DNA from: Anaeromassilibacillus sp. An250
GTDB lineage: Bacteria > Bacillota > Clostridia > Oscillospirales > Acutalibacteraceae
Length of the DNA stretch: 64,000 nt
Assembly: GCF_002159845.1 (NCBI RefSeq)
Contig: NZ_NFJK01000007.1
Location: forward strand, 93,501 to 157,500
Direction: 5' to 3'
This document shows, in pieces, positions 25,990 through 34,353 of the stretch. A model generated the notes under the pieces. That model made no database searches. It saw only the letters and a program-made list of their open reading frames with translations, and had not been told where the DNA came from. Each line of letters starts with the position of its first letter. The stretch's first letter is position 1. A program made the translations under genes and the position numbers.

Positions 25990-26029
25990 ATAATACAGTC
26001 AATATCAATCAAAGTCAATCGAAATCGAT
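25990..26029 (-). promoter_or_regulatory. Promoter and phased repeat operator of the fructose operon
   Basis: Minus strand TTGACT (26013-26018), 17-base spacer, TATTAT (25990-25995). The plus strand carries TCAAT at 25999, 26005 and 26015 and TCGAT at 26025. The last three are exactly 10 bases apart, overlap the -35 and spacer, and fit a DeoR-family operator. Confidence 0.7.
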
Positions 26030-26192
26030 CAAAAATATGACGAAAAACGAACGGATGAGTTATGCAAAACAAACAATCTACAAAGATAACGCGGTGTATT
26101 CTGTGAAAACTAACGGGTGACTTGAACAGATTTGGTTGAAATTGACCGAATGGGTTTGGGGGAGGTGCGCCAAAATCCAAGTACGTGCCTAG

Positions 26193-26221
26193 TTGTATTT
26201 TGCCTGCGAATCGGATATGAT
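26193..26221 (+). promoter_or_regulatory. Promoter of the aminopeptidase-ldh operon
   Basis: TTGTAT (26193-26198), 17-base spacer, TATGAT (26216-26221), about 115 bases before the aminopeptidase start. Confidence 0.55.
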
Positions 26222-26335
26222 AGGTTCATACAGAGGTCGCTGTCTACAGAAGTTTGTGCGAAAAGAGAGCGATTATGAGCGAACGAAAGCGGTTTTCCAA
26301 AACCGGCTTTGGATATAAGGAAAAGAGGATGCAGA

Positions 26336-27577
26336 ATGGTTACGCAGGATACATTGCGGAAATATGCGGAGTTGGCCGTGCGGGTCGGGGTAAACGTGCA
26401 GCCGGGACAATTGATGGTTTTGGCGTCCCCTGTGGACTGCGCGTTCTTTGCCCGCCTTTGCGTGGAAGAGGCTTACCGGGCCGGAGCGGGGGAAGTCCGC
26501 GTCAATTGGACGGATGAATACACGGACAAGCTGCGCTATGAATACGAAGAACAATCGTCGATGGCTTCTATAGCCCCTTGGCGGATCCAGCAGAAGCAGG
26601 ATGACATTGACCGCCGCTGCTGTTTTTTGCACATAAAGTCCAGCACACCGGGGCTGCTGGCGGAGATTCCCGGAGAAAAGCTTCAGGCGGTGCGCGTTGC
26701 AGAGGAGCTTGCCTTTGAGAAATTTGAATATTACACCATGGCAAACCATGGGCAATGGAGCATTGTGGCTGTGCCGTCCATTGCATGGGCCAAAAAAGTG
26801 TTCCCGGAATTGGAGGAACAGGCGGCATTGGACGCGCTTTGGGCCGCAGTCCTCGCTGGGGTGCGGATTGGCGGAAACCGCGACGCTGTCGCGGAATGGC
26901 AGGCGCACATTACCCGTTTAGCGGAAAACAGCCGCAAATTAAATACCTATCATTTCCAGGCGCTGCACTTCCGGAACGGTATCGGCACCGACCTCACGGT
27001 CGGTCTGGCCAAGGGGCATATCTGGGAGGGAGGAAGCTCCCGTGCAGACAACGGCGCGGTATTCGTTCCGAACATGCCGACCGAGGAGGTGTTCACCGCC
27101 CCGGATAAATGCCATGTAAACGGGCGCGTCTACGCAACAAAACCGCTCAATTACCAGGGAAAGATGATCCGCGACTTCTGGTTCGATTTTCGCGATGGAA
27201 AGGTCTGCGCATACGGCGCCAGCGAGGGCGAAGATGTGCTAAAGAATCTCGTGGAATTTGATGAGGGCAGCGCTTACCTCGGCGAAGTGGCGCTGGTGCC
27301 GGACGATTCGCCCATTTCACGTTCCGGATTATTATTCCTGACAACCCTGTTCGATGAAAACGCCTCCTGCCATCTTGCGTTGGGCGCATCGTACCCGGAA
27401 AATATCGAGGGTGGGGCGGCGATGGACCGCAAACAATTGGAGGCCGCCGGCGCCAATCAATCCAAGGAGCATTGCGACTTTATGTTCGGCAGTCCGGACA
27501 TGCAAATCGACGGCATCCTTTCCGATGGAAGGGAGATCCCCGTATTTCGCAACGGTGTTTTTGCTTTCCCAGAATGA
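26336..27577 (+). CDS. M29 family aminopeptidase (thermophilic aminopeptidase / AmpS type)
   Basis: A 413-residue metallo-aminopeptidase of the M29 (AmpS, PepS) family. Typical features: TLRKYAELAVRVGVNVQPGQ at the start, WSIVAVPSIAWAKKVFP near 140, NGIGTDLTVGLAKGHIWEGG near 220, NMPTEEVFTAPD (Glu ligands) near 243, RSGLLFLTTLFDENASCHLALG (His ligand) near 335 and HCDFMFGSPDMQIDG near 380. The start ATG 26336 has AGAGGATG upstream. An earlier ATG at 26309 is less good. It shares an operon with ldh (44 bases apart). It probably recycles peptides in the cytosol. Confidence 0.93.
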   Translation: MVTQDTLRKYAELAVRVGVNVQPGQLMVLASPVDCAFFARLCVEEAYRAGAGEVRVNWTDEYTDKLRYEYEEQSSMASIAPWRIQQKQDDIDRRCCFLHIKSSTPGLLAEIPGEKLQAVRVAEELAFEKFEYYTMANHGQWSIVAVPSIAWAKKVFPELEEQAALDALWAAVLAGVRIGGNRDAVAEWQAHITRLAENSRKLNTYHFQALHFRNGIGTDLTVGLAKGHIWEGGSSRADNGAVFVPNMPTEEVFTAPDKCHVNGRVYATKPLNYQGKMIRDFWFDFRDGKVCAYGASEGEDVLKNLVEFDEGSAYLGEVALVPDDSPISRSGLLFLTTLFDENASCHLALGASYPENIEGGAAMDRKQLEAAGANQSKEHCDFMFGSPDMQIDGILSDGREIPVFRNGVFAFPE

Positions 27578-27621
27578 GGAATGATCCATAGAAAAATGAC
27601 GATGTAAAGGAGTGAGCTTTA

Positions 27622-28566
27622 ATGGTAAACATTCAAAAAGCAGCGATGATCGGTTGTGGTGCGGTGGGCGCGACCTCCGCGTTCAGCCTGATGCAGAGCG
27701 GACTATTTTCGGAACTGGTGTTGATCGACGCCAACCAGCAAAAGGCGGAGGGGGAAGCGACCGACCTCAGCCATGGCCTTCCCTTTGGCCGTCCCATGAA
27801 AATCTATGCCGGTACCTATGACGACCTGGCCGATTGCTATTTGATTATCATCACGGCGGGCGCGGCGCAAAAGCCGGACGAGACCCGTATCGACCTGGTC
27901 AATAAAAATGTGAAGATTTTTAAGAGCATTATCCCGGAGATCGTAAAGCGCAACACGGAGGGGATTCTGCTGGTGGTTTCCAATCCGGTGGACATCCTGA
28001 CGTATGTGACGTTGAAGCTCTCCGGGTTCCCGACAAACCGGGTCATTGGCTCCGGAACCGTGCTGGACACAGCGCGGTTGAAATACCTGTTGGGCGAGCA
28101 TTTGCAGGTCGATAGCCGCAGCATCCATGCGTTTATCATCGGCGAGCACGGCGACAGCGAGCTGGCGGTTTGGAGCAGTGCGAACGTCTCGGGCGTGGAT
28201 TTAAACCATTTCTGCGAATTGCGCGGCCACTACAACCATATGGAGGCCATGGAGCGCATCTACACCGATGTGCGCGACAGCGCCTATGAGATCATTGAGA
28301 AGAAGGGCGCCACCTATTATGGCATCGCCATGGCGGTGCGCAGAATCTGCGAGAGCATCATCCGGAATGAGCACTCCATTTTGCCGATCTCCAGCCTGAT
28401 CTGCGGCCATTATGGGCTGGAAGATGTGTGCATGGGCGTGCCTACCGTGGTAGGGCGCAACGGTGCAGAGACCGTTTTGGATATTCCGCTCAACGGCTTG
28501 GAGCAGCGCAAACTGATGGCTTCTGCCGACGCGCTTCGCAAGGTTCTGGATGGAATTGAGTTGTAA
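27622..28566 (+). CDS. ldh: L-lactate dehydrogenase
   Basis: NAD-dependent L-LDH, 314 residues, reducing pyruvate to lactate. Rossmann motif GCGAVGATSAF near 11-21, NAD-ribose Asp in VLIDANQ near 33-39, and catalytic His in IIGEHGDSE near 174-182. The third loop matches LDH more than MDH by the substrate-loop AAQKPDETRIDLV. RBS AAAGGAG precedes ATG. No Rex operator (TTGTTAA-type) is visible in front of it, so redox control must act elsewhere, if at all. A terminator follows. Confidence 0.93.
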   Translation: MVNIQKAAMIGCGAVGATSAFSLMQSGLFSELVLIDANQQKAEGEATDLSHGLPFGRPMKIYAGTYDDLADCYLIIITAGAAQKPDETRIDLVNKNVKIFKSIIPEIVKRNTEGILLVVSNPVDILTYVTLKLSGFPTNRVIGSGTVLDTARLKYLLGEHLQVDSRSIHAFIIGEHGDSELAVWSSANVSGVDLNHFCELRGHYNHMEAMERIYTDVRDSAYEIIEKKGATYYGIAMAVRRICESIIRNEHSILPISSLICGHYGLEDVCMGVPTVVGRNGAETVLDIPLNGLEQRKLMASADALRKVLDGIEL

Positions 28567-28592
28567 CGGTTCCGGCCAATAGAAAAAAGCAA

Positions 28593-28636
28593 CGGTGCCC
28601 CTGGGCTGTTTTCCGACAGCACAGGGGCATTTTGCA
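28593..28636 (+). terminator. Intrinsic terminator of ldh
   Basis: Long stem (TGCCCCTG ... CAGGGGCA with inner GCTGT/ACAGC-type pairs) followed by TTTTGC. Confidence 0.75.
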
Positions 28637-28680
28637 TAAGAATTTGTATAGAGCATTGTGGAATCTCGATGACGTGTGTC

Positions 28681-28732
28681 TTGACAAATTTTTTAGGAAG
28701 GGATTATAATAAAAAAGATAGCATAGGCTAAC
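28681..28732 (+). promoter_or_regulatory. feoAB promoter with a DtxR/IdeR-like site
   Basis: TTGACA (28681-28686), 18-base spacer, TATAAT (28705-28710). Directly after the -10, 28717-28732 reads GATAGC-ATAG-GCTAAC, an imperfect palindrome containing TAGGCTAAC, the core of DtxR/IdeR boxes. A repressor here would cover the transcription start and give iron-dependent shut-off. Confidence 0.7.
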
Positions 28733-28776
28733 TTTTGCCGATGGTATACGATTCAGGAGAGAGGGATTGTGGGAAT

Positions 28777-29001
28777 ATGACGTTGGATGAATTGAAAATT
28801 GGTCAAAAATCCCGAATTCTTGCGGTAAATGGGCAGGGGGCTTTGCGCCGCCGTTTGCTGGACATGGGATTGACGCCGCATACGGAAGTCATGGTGCGCA
28901 AGGTAGCGCCCATGGGGGACCCGATTGAATTGCATTTGCGCGGTTATGAGTTGACGCTCCGCATCGAAGATGCGAAGAACATCGAAGTGGAGGAGGTATA
29001 A
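28777..29001 (+). CDS. feoA: Ferrous iron transport protein A
   Basis: FeoA, 74 residues, a small SH3-like cytosolic protein that works with FeoB. Core: GQGALRRRLLDMGLTPHTEV and GDPIELHLRGYELTLRIEDAKNI. I chose ATG 28777 (MTLDELKIG), the family's usual beginning. A longer frame from 28735 has no better ribosome site. feoB follows 2 bases after the stop. Confidence 0.95.
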   Translation: MTLDELKIGQKSRILAVNGQGALRRRLLDMGLTPHTEVMVRKVAPMGDPIELHLRGYELTLRIEDAKNIEVEEV

Positions 29002-29003
29002 CC

Positions 29004-31007
29004 GTGATTTTTGCATTGGCTGGAAACCAAAACTGCGGAAAAACGACCCTGTTTAACCAGTTGACCGGCTCAAACCAACACGTCGGAAATTTTCCCGGCG
29101 TCACAGTGGAGAGCAAAGAGGGCGTGATCCGTGGCTATAAGGACGCTACGGTGGTAGACCTTCCAGGAATCTATTCCCTGTCGCCCTATACCGACGAAGA
29201 GATCGTCACACGCGACTTCCTTTTAAAAAATAAACCGGACGGGATTATCAACATCGTGGATGCAACCAATATCGAGCGCAACCTTTATTTGAGTATGCAG
29301 CTTATCGAGCTGCATATCCCGATGGTGATCGCCCTCAATATGATGGACGAAGTCCGGGCGAACGGCGGGACGATCAAGATCGATAAATTGCAGGAAGAGC
29401 TGGGCGTGCCGGTGGTCCCGATCTCGGCCAGCAAAAACGAGGGCATTGACGAATTGATCGAGACCGCTGTGCGGACCGCGCAAAACCGCCAATATCCACG
29501 GCGCCAAGATTTTTGTTCCGGCGCGGTACATAGGGCGATCCACTCCATTGCGCACCTTGTGGAGGACCACGCGGAACGCATCCAGACGCCGTCTCGGTTT
29601 GCTGCCACCAAACTGGTGGAGGGCGACGAGCCCATGTTGAACGCCTTGAACCTCTCGGACAACGAGAAGGACATGGTGGAGCACGCCGTCACGGAAATGG
29701 AACGCGAGCTCGATACCGACCGTGAAGCGGCCCTGGCCGATATGCGTTATACGTTTATCGACCGCCTTTGCGCCGACAGTGTGGTAAAATGCGGGGAAAG
29801 CAAAGAACATGCGCGCAGCGTAAAAATGGATAACCTTCTGACCAACAAATACTTGGCCATTCCGATTTTCCTTTTGATTATGCTGCTGATCTTCTGGCTG
29901 ACCTTTGGGGTTATCGGCAGCTTCTTGAGCGACCTGCTTTCCCAGGGCATTGATTTTGTCACAAATGTGGTCAGCGATGCGCTCACCGCTTATGGGATTA
30001 ATCCCGTGGTGCATTCCCTGGTGATCGACGGCGTTTTTGCGGGTGTGGGAAGCGTGCTCTCCTTTATTCCCACGATTGTGGTGCTGTTTTTCTTCCTTTC
30101 TATCTTGGAGGACAGCGGTTATATGGCGCGTGTAGCGTTTGTCATGGATAAACTCCTGCGCAAGATCGGCCTTTCCGGAAGAAGCTTTGTTCCGATGTTG
30201 ATTGGATTCGGCTGCTCGGTTCCTGCGATTATGGCGACGCGGACCCTGTCCAGCGAGCGGGACCGGAAGATGACGATTCTGCTCACCCCATTTATGAGCT
30301 GTTCGGCCAAGCTTCCCATTTATGGGATGATTACGATGGCGTTTTTCCCAAAGTATCGCGCACTGGTGATGATCGGGCTTTATGTGTTGGGAATGGTCGT
30401 CGGTGTTTTGATGGGGTTACTTCTGAAAAGGACGTTGTTCCACGGCAAGCCCGTGCCGTTTGTTATGGAACTTCCGAACTACCGGCTGCCCAGCCCCAAG
30501 AGTGTCGGCATGCTGCTGTGGGATAAGGCGAAGGACTTCTTGACCCGCGCCTTCACGGTGATCTTTGTTGCGACCATCATCATCTGGTTCTTGCAGAGCT
30601 TTGACGTCCGTTTAAATCCCGTTTCTGCAGGGGATGACAGCATGTTGGCGGGGATCGGCCGTTGGATTGCTCCCATTTTTGCGCCGCTTGGCTTTGGCGA
30701 TTGGCGCGCCTCCACCGCATTGCTCACGGGATTCAGCGCAAAGGAGGCGGTGGTCAGCACCTTTGCCGTCCTGACCGGCTCGAATACGGCAAATATGTCG
30801 GCCGCCCTCTCGTCCATCTTTACGCCGCTGACTGCGATTTCCTTTTTGGTATTTACCCTGCTTTATACCCCGTGCGTCGCGGCGATCAGCGCGGTCCGGC
30901 GTGAAATGAACAGTGGCAAAGCGGCGGTCGGCGTGGTGTTTTTGCAGACCGGCGTCGCGTGGGTGGTGGCCTTTATCGTCTATCATATCGGGCTGCTGTT
31001 TGTGTGA
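29004..31007 (+). CDS. feoB: Ferrous iron transporter B
   Basis: FeoB, 667 residues, imports Fe2+ through the cytoplasmic membrane. N-terminal G domain with G1 GNQNCGKTT (8-16), G3 DLPGIYSLSPY near 52, G4 NMMDE near 112; a linker helical region; then about ten membrane segments with the conserved Cys motifs GFGCSVPAIMATRTL and FMSCSAKLPIY. Start is GTG 29004 behind GGAGGT. Operon feoA-feoB-FeoB-associated peptide, under the DtxR-like site. Confidence 0.97.
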   Translation: MIFALAGNQNCGKTTLFNQLTGSNQHVGNFPGVTVESKEGVIRGYKDATVVDLPGIYSLSPYTDEEIVTRDFLLKNKPDGIINIVDATNIERNLYLSMQLIELHIPMVIALNMMDEVRANGGTIKIDKLQEELGVPVVPISASKNEGIDELIETAVRTAQNRQYPRRQDFCSGAVHRAIHSIAHLVEDHAERIQTPSRFAATKLVEGDEPMLNALNLSDNEKDMVEHAVTEMERELDTDREAALADMRYTFIDRLCADSVVKCGESKEHARSVKMDNLLTNKYLAIPIFLLIMLLIFWLTFGVIGSFLSDLLSQGIDFVTNVVSDALTAYGINPVVHSLVIDGVFAGVGSVLSFIPTIVVLFFFLSILEDSGYMARVAFVMDKLLRKIGLSGRSFVPMLIGFGCSVPAIMATRTLSSERDRKMTILLTPFMSCSAKLPIYGMITMAFFPKYRALVMIGLYVLGMVVGVLMGLLLKRTLFHGKPVPFVMELPNYRLPSPKSVGMLLWDKAKDFLTRAFTVIFVATIIIWFLQSFDVRLNPVSAGDDSMLAGIGRWIAPIFAPLGFGDWRASTALLTGFSAKEAVVSTFAVLTGSNTANMSAALSSIFTPLTAISFLVFTLLYTPCVAAISAVRREMNSGKAAVGVVFLQTGVAWVVAFIVYHIGLLFV

Positions 31008-31025
31008 CATCGAAAGGACGATTGT

Positions 31026-31184
31026 ATGCATGCGATTGATTTTGTCATTCTTGCGGTGATTTTTGTGTTGGTGGTTTTCGCAGCGCGTTACGCTTGGAAG
31101 CATCGGAACACCTGCTGTGGCAACTGTTCCGGCTGCTCGCACTACAACGCCTGTGAGAACGCTCACAAACCAGAAAAAGAATAG
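31026..31184 (+). CDS. FeoB-associated Cys-rich membrane protein
   Basis: A 52-residue protein 18 bases after feoB. One membrane helix (about 5-20) and a cytosolic tail with the cysteine cluster CCGNCSGCSHYNAC (Cys30-Cys43). This is the FeoB-associated Cys-rich membrane protein family, thought to help handle iron at the inner mouth of FeoB. RBS GAAAGGAC sits 6 bases before ATG 31026. Length and order are as expected. Confidence 0.9.
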   Translation: MHAIDFVILAVIFVLVVFAARYAWKHRNTCCGNCSGCSHYNACENAHKPEKE

Positions 31185-31190
31185 CGCATA

Positions 31191-31227
31191 AAAACGGAGG
31201 GCCGCCCATGCATTGGACGGCCCTCCG
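31191..31227 (-). terminator. Intrinsic terminator of the uracil-DNA glycosylase gene
   Basis: A 10-bp GC-rich stem (CGGAGGGCCG/CGGCCCTCCG). On the minus strand it is followed by TTTTTATG. It may also help stop feoB transcripts on the other strand. Confidence 0.8.
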
Positions 31228-31235
31228 CAGCGTTG

Positions 31236-31808
31236 TTATTCCAGCGGGATACCGAGTTCGTCGATCTTCTCGCGCAATTTTAAAAAGTCTTCAAATGCGC
31301 CGGGCTTGCTGCTGGGGTTGCGCAGGAGCGCGGCCGGGTGCAGTGTCGCCATCATCCAGACGCCATTTTTTTCGGTAAACACGCCGTGTTCCCGCGTGAT
31401 TTTGAAGTCGGGCCGGATGAGCTTCATGGCGGCGATCCGGCCGAGGCAGACGATGATCTTCGGGCGGATGAGGTAGACCTGGTTGCGCAACCAGCCGATG
31501 CAGGTTTCCTGCTCTTCCGGGAGGGGATCGCGGTTTTGCGGGGGACGGCATTTCACGATGTTCGCAATATAGATGTTCTTTTGGCGGTTCAAGTCCACGG
31601 CGTCAAGCATCTTGTCCAGAAGCTGTCCACTGCGTCCGACGAACGGTTCCCCCTTTAGGTCCTCCTGTTCGCCCGGCCCTTCACCGATGAACAGGATTTT
31701 TGCTTTTTTGTTTCCAACGCCAAACACCAGGTTGGTCCGCCCGGAACACAAACCGCATTTTTGGCATCCCATGCAGGCGGCCTCCAACTCATCCCACGTC
31801 TGGTACAT
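31236..31808 (-). CDS. Type 4 (Fe-S) uracil-DNA glycosylase
   Basis: Removes uracil from DNA. A 190-residue family 4 UDG. Four Fe-S cysteines: the CMGCQKCGLC region at the N-terminus, then Cys in NIVKCRPP and in EQETCIGW. Motif A is FIGEGPGEQEDLKGEPFVGR and motif B is HPAALLR near 158. Start ATG 31808 follows GGGAGG. A longer frame upstream lacks a ribosome site. A TATAAT (minus strand, 31861-31866) probably marks its promoter. Type 4 enzymes are common in anaerobic Clostridia. Confidence 0.93.
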   Translation of the reverse strand: MYQTWDELEAACMGCQKCGLCSGRTNLVFGVGNKKAKILFIGEGPGEQEDLKGEPFVGRSGQLLDKMLDAVDLNRQKNIYIANIVKCRPPQNRDPLPEEQETCIGWLRNQVYLIRPKIIVCLGRIAAMKLIRPDFKITREHGVFTEKNGVWMMATLHPAALLRNPSSKPGAFEDFLKLREKIDELGIPLE

Positions 31809-31902
31809 GCTTTTCCTCCCTCTGTGATGGATTTCCACTCCATTTCGTATGTTTCAAATTATTATAGCACGAAATATTCCCCAGGAAAAGAAGGGAATTC
31901 CG

Positions 31903-31931
31903 TTGAATTTTCTTGCGTCCTGCGGTACAAT
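31903..31931 (+). promoter_or_regulatory. Promoter of pduL
   Basis: TTGAAT (31903-31908), 17-base spacer, TACAAT (31926-31931). Confidence 0.65.
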
Positions 31932-31996
31932 AAAGCCATAACCCATTGCTTTAAAAGGCAAGCTGCTTATTTAATAAGATTTAGGAGATGGATGCT

Positions 31997-32566
31997 ATGA
32001 AAATTATGGTAGAAACTTCCGCGCGTCATGTGCATTTGACGCAGGAGCATTTGGATATTCTGTTTGGAAAAGGTTATGCGCTCACGCCGAAGAAGGATCT
32101 GTCCCAGCCGGGCCAGTTTGCCTGCGTAGAGAAAGTGGAAGTGGTTGGCCCCAAGGGTTCGCTGAAGATGTCCATCCTCGGACCGGTCCGTCCGGAGACG
32201 CAGATCGAGATCTCCAAGACGGAGACCCGTACTCTGGGCATCGATGCGCCGCTGCGCATGTCCGCCGATCTGGAGGGCACGCCGGGCTGCAAGATCATCG
32301 GGCCGAAGGGCGAAATCACCGTCGATAAGGGCGTCATCGTTGCAAAGCGCCATGCCCACTTTACGCCGGACGACGCAAAGGTCTTTGGGGTGACCGATGG
32401 CCAGGCGATCCAGATCAAGCTGGACTACAATGGCCGCTCGTTGATCTTCGGCGATGTGATTGCGCGCGTCAGCAAGACGGCTGGCTTGGCGGTGCATATT
32501 GATACGGACGAGGCCAATGCCGCAGGCTTGACCGGTACGGTAGACGGCGAAGCCATTATCGGTTAA
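31997..32566 (+). CDS. pduL: PduL-type phosphate acyltransferase
   Basis: Converts acyl-CoA (propanoyl- or acetyl-CoA) and phosphate to acyl phosphate. A 189-residue PduL with its two beta-barrel halves and zinc ligands: RHVHLTQEH near 10-18 and [10 protein letters not shown] near 118-127. I start it at ATG 31997 ([15 protein letters not shown]), 8 bases after AGGAGAT. Notably it lacks the N-terminal encapsulation peptide that targets PduL to microcompartments, and no shell gene is nearby. It therefore probably acts in the cytosol as the cell's phosphotransacetylase. No ackA is in the window. Confidence 0.93.
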   Translation: MKIMVETSARHVHLTQEHLDILFGKGYALTPKKDLSQPGQFACVEKVEVVGPKGSLKMSILGPVRPETQIEISKTETRTLGIDAPLRMSADLEGTPGCKIIGPKGEITVDKGVIVAKRHAHFTPDDAKVFGVTDGQAIQIKLDYNGRSLIFGDVIARVSKTAGLAVHIDTDEANAAGLTGTVDGEAIIG

Positions 32567-32583
32567 TTCTAAACCGCTTTTCT

Positions 32584-32626
32584 GGAAGAGGGTTGCTGTT
32601 GATTGACAGTGACCCTCTTCTTTTTA
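32584..32626 (+). terminator. Intrinsic terminator of pduL
   Basis: Stem GAAGAGGGT/ACCCTCTTC with an inner CTGT/ACAG helix, followed by TTTTTAT. Confidence 0.85.
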
Positions 32627-32665
32627 TCGCCAAACTGACCTGGTTAAAATTGCACAAATTGGATA

Positions 32666-32693
32666 TTGTGAAAGATACAGATGTAATTATAAT
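32666..32693 (+). promoter_or_regulatory. Promoter of pdxST
   Basis: TTGTGA (32666-32671), 16-base spacer, TATAAT (32688-32693). It gives a leader of about 150 bases. Confidence 0.6.
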
Positions 32694-32752
32694 GAAAAAC
32701 AACATGGGAAAGCCCTTGTTCCATCGGATGGAGTTTTGGCGCCGGGTCATCG

Positions 32753-32778
32753 GGAAATATGGTTGCAAACATATTTCC
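32753..32778 (+). other. Hairpin in the pdxST leader
   Basis: A perfect 9-bp stem (GGAAATATG/CATATTTCC) with an 8-base loop, about 70 bases before pdxS. No T run, so not a terminator. Confidence 0.45.
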
Positions 32779-32847
32779 TCCAACGGGGAAGCCCTCGCAA
32801 CAGCGTGTGTGCTTCTCTATGCGATGTATGAAATAGGAGGAAGTCAT

Positions 32848-33723
32848 ATGCAGAACGACCGTTACGAATTGAACAAACAGCTTGCCCAAATGCTCAAAGG
32901 CGGGGTGATTATGGATGTCACAACGCCGGAGCAAGCGAAGATTGCAGAAGCGGCAGGGGCTTGCGCGGTGATGGCTCTGGAGCGCATCCCGGCGGATATC
33001 CGCGCGGCCGGCGGCGTCTCCCGCATGAGCGACCCAAAGATGATCAAAGGCATCCAGGAAGCGGTGTCCATCCCCGTCATGGCCAAATGCCGGATTGGAC
33101 ATTTTGCAGAAGCGCAGATATTGCAGGCGATTGAGATCGACTATATCGATGAAAGTGAAGTCTTATCCCCGGCGGACGATGTCTATCACATCGATAAGAC
33201 GAAATTCCAAGTGCCCTTTGTCTGTGGCGCCAGGGACTTAGGGGAGGCGCTCCGCCGGATTGCAGAAGGAGCGTCCATGATCCGCACAAAGGGCGAGCCC
33301 GGAACCGGCGACATTGTGCAGGCAGTCCGCCACATGCGTCGGATGAACGCGGAGATCGCCCGCTTAACTTCGATGCGCGAAGAGGAACTCTTTGAAGCGG
33401 CCAAGGAGCTGCAAGTCCCCTATGAACAGGTCCAGTTTGTCCATAGCCACGGCAAACTCCCGGTCGTCAATTTTGCAGCGGGCGGCGTGGCGACCCCGGC
33501 GGATGCCGCGCTGATGATGCAGCTCGGCGCGGAAGGCGTGTTTGTAGGGTCTGGGATTTTTAAATCCGGCAATCCGTCCAAGCGGGCAGCGGCCATTGTC
33601 AAGGCGGTGGCAAATTATCAGGATGCGGACCAGCTGGCAAAGCTCTCCGAAGACTTGGGGGAGGCCATGGTCGGAATTAATGAGCAGGAGATCGAAGTGT
33701 TGATGGCGGAGAGGGGACGGTAA
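32848..33723 (+). CDS. pdxS: Pyridoxal 5'-phosphate synthase subunit PdxS
   Basis: The synthase half of the DXP-independent vitamin B6 route: it joins ribose-5-phosphate, glyceraldehyde-3-phosphate and ammonia from PdxT into PLP. 291 residues, normal for the family, very conserved: [40 protein letters not shown] (with the catalytic Lys) and [21 protein letters not shown] 32848 follows AGGAGG. The open frame extends far upstream through the pduL terminator and pdxST promoter, so that extension is spurious. It overlaps functionally with pdxT, 3 bases downstream. Confidence 0.98.
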   Translation: MQNDRYELNKQLAQMLKGGVIMDVTTPEQAKIAEAAGACAVMALERIPADIRAAGGVSRMSDPKMIKGIQEAVSIPVMAKCRIGHFAEAQILQAIEIDYIDESEVLSPADDVYHIDKTKFQVPFVCGARDLGEALRRIAEGASMIRTKGEPGTGDIVQAVRHMRRMNAEIARLTSMREEELFEAAKELQVPYEQVQFVHSHGKLPVVNFAAGGVATPADAALMMQLGAEGVFVGSGIFKSGNPSKRAAAIVKAVANYQDADQLAKLSEDLGEAMVGINEQEIEVLMAERGR

Positions 33724-33726
33724 CCC

Positions 33727-34302
33727 ATGCGGATTGGCGTGTTGGCAGTGCAGGGGGCGTTTGCGGAGCATATCGCCATGCTGCAAAAATTGGATGCCGA
33801 GCCGTTTGAAATCCGCCAAAAGCGGGATCTGGAACAGCCCTTTGACGGCCTGATCCTTCCAGGCGGAGAGAGCACGACGATGGGCAAACTCCTGCGGGAA
33901 TTGGACCTTTTGGAAGATTTGCGAATGCGGATTGCCCAGGGGCTTCCAGTCCTGGGCACCTGCGCTGGCCTGATTCTCTTGGCGGAGAAGATTGCCAACG
34001 ATGCACACACCTATTTTGGAACGCTGCCGGTCACGGTGCAGCGGAATTCCTATGGGAGGCAGCTCGGGAGCTTTTCCCAAACGGCGGATATAAAGGGAAT
34101 CGGCCCGTTTCCGCTGGTGTTTATCCGCGCGCCCTCCATCGAAGCGATGGGCGCGGGCGTGGAAGTCCTGGTGGAGATCGATGGCAAAGCCGCTGGCGTG
34201 CGGTATGGGAATCAAATCGGGGTTGCGTTCCATCCCGAATTGACCGGGAATCCGGCCGTTCATCAGCTTTTTCTACAGAGGATTGAAGACTCCAAGATAT
34301 AA
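33727..34302 (+). CDS. pdxT: Pyridoxal 5'-phosphate synthase glutaminase subunit PdxT
   Basis: Class I glutamine amidotransferase that supplies ammonia to PdxS. 191 residues: RIGVLAVQGAFAEHI at the start, LPGGESTTMGKL (oxyanion region), nucleophile Cys in LGTCAGLILLA near 78, and the His-Glu pair in VAFHPELT near 168. The ATG is 3 bases after the pdxS stop. Confidence 0.97.
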   Translation: MRIGVLAVQGAFAEHIAMLQKLDAEPFEIRQKRDLEQPFDGLILPGGESTTMGKLLRELDLLEDLRMRIAQGLPVLGTCAGLILLAEKIANDAHTYFGTLPVTVQRNSYGRQLGSFSQTADIKGIGPFPLVFIRAPSIEAMGAGVEVLVEIDGKAAGVRYGNQIGVAFHPELTGNPAVHQLFLQRIEDSKI

Positions 34303-34339
34303 ACAGAAGCCATGTGGATATTCTCCACATGGCTTCTGT
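34303..34339. terminator. Bidirectional hairpin terminator between pdxT and the DegT gene
   Basis: A perfect 16-bp stem (ACAGAAGCCATGTGGA and complement) with a 5-base loop. T-rich sequence follows on the minus strand (TTTATAT), and the T run on the plus strand is weak. Confidence 0.8.
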
Positions 34340-34353
34340 CAGTTTGCTCAGGT

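Larger units (their letters stand above)
25968..26335. other. Intergenic region between the divergent fructose and aminopeptidase operons
   Basis: Holds the fructose operon promoter/operator (25990-26029) and the aminopeptidase promoter (26193-26221). The stretch 26030-26190 shows no gene or clear signal. An imperfect hairpin (AAAGCGGTTTT ... AAAACCGGCTTT) lies at about 26285-26310. Confidence 0.5.

Noticed and set aside
26273..26908. Minus-strand open frame of 211 codons opposite the aminopeptidase start
   Set aside because: Antisense to a clear M29 aminopeptidase and overlaps its promoter. No domain is visible.
27578..27621. Rex operator before ldh
   Set aside because: The 44-base gap has no TTGTTAA-type palindrome. 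The gene is probably cotranscribed with the aminopeptidase.
31997..32566. Part of a bacterial microcompartment operon
   Set aside because: No shell, aldehyde dehydrogenase or diol dehydratase gene is nearby, and the targeting peptide is missing.
32593..32847. N-terminal extension of pdxS by 85 codons
   Set aside because: The extension reads through the pduL terminator and the pdxST promoter. A strong AGGAGG places the true start at 32848, which gives the normal PdxS length.
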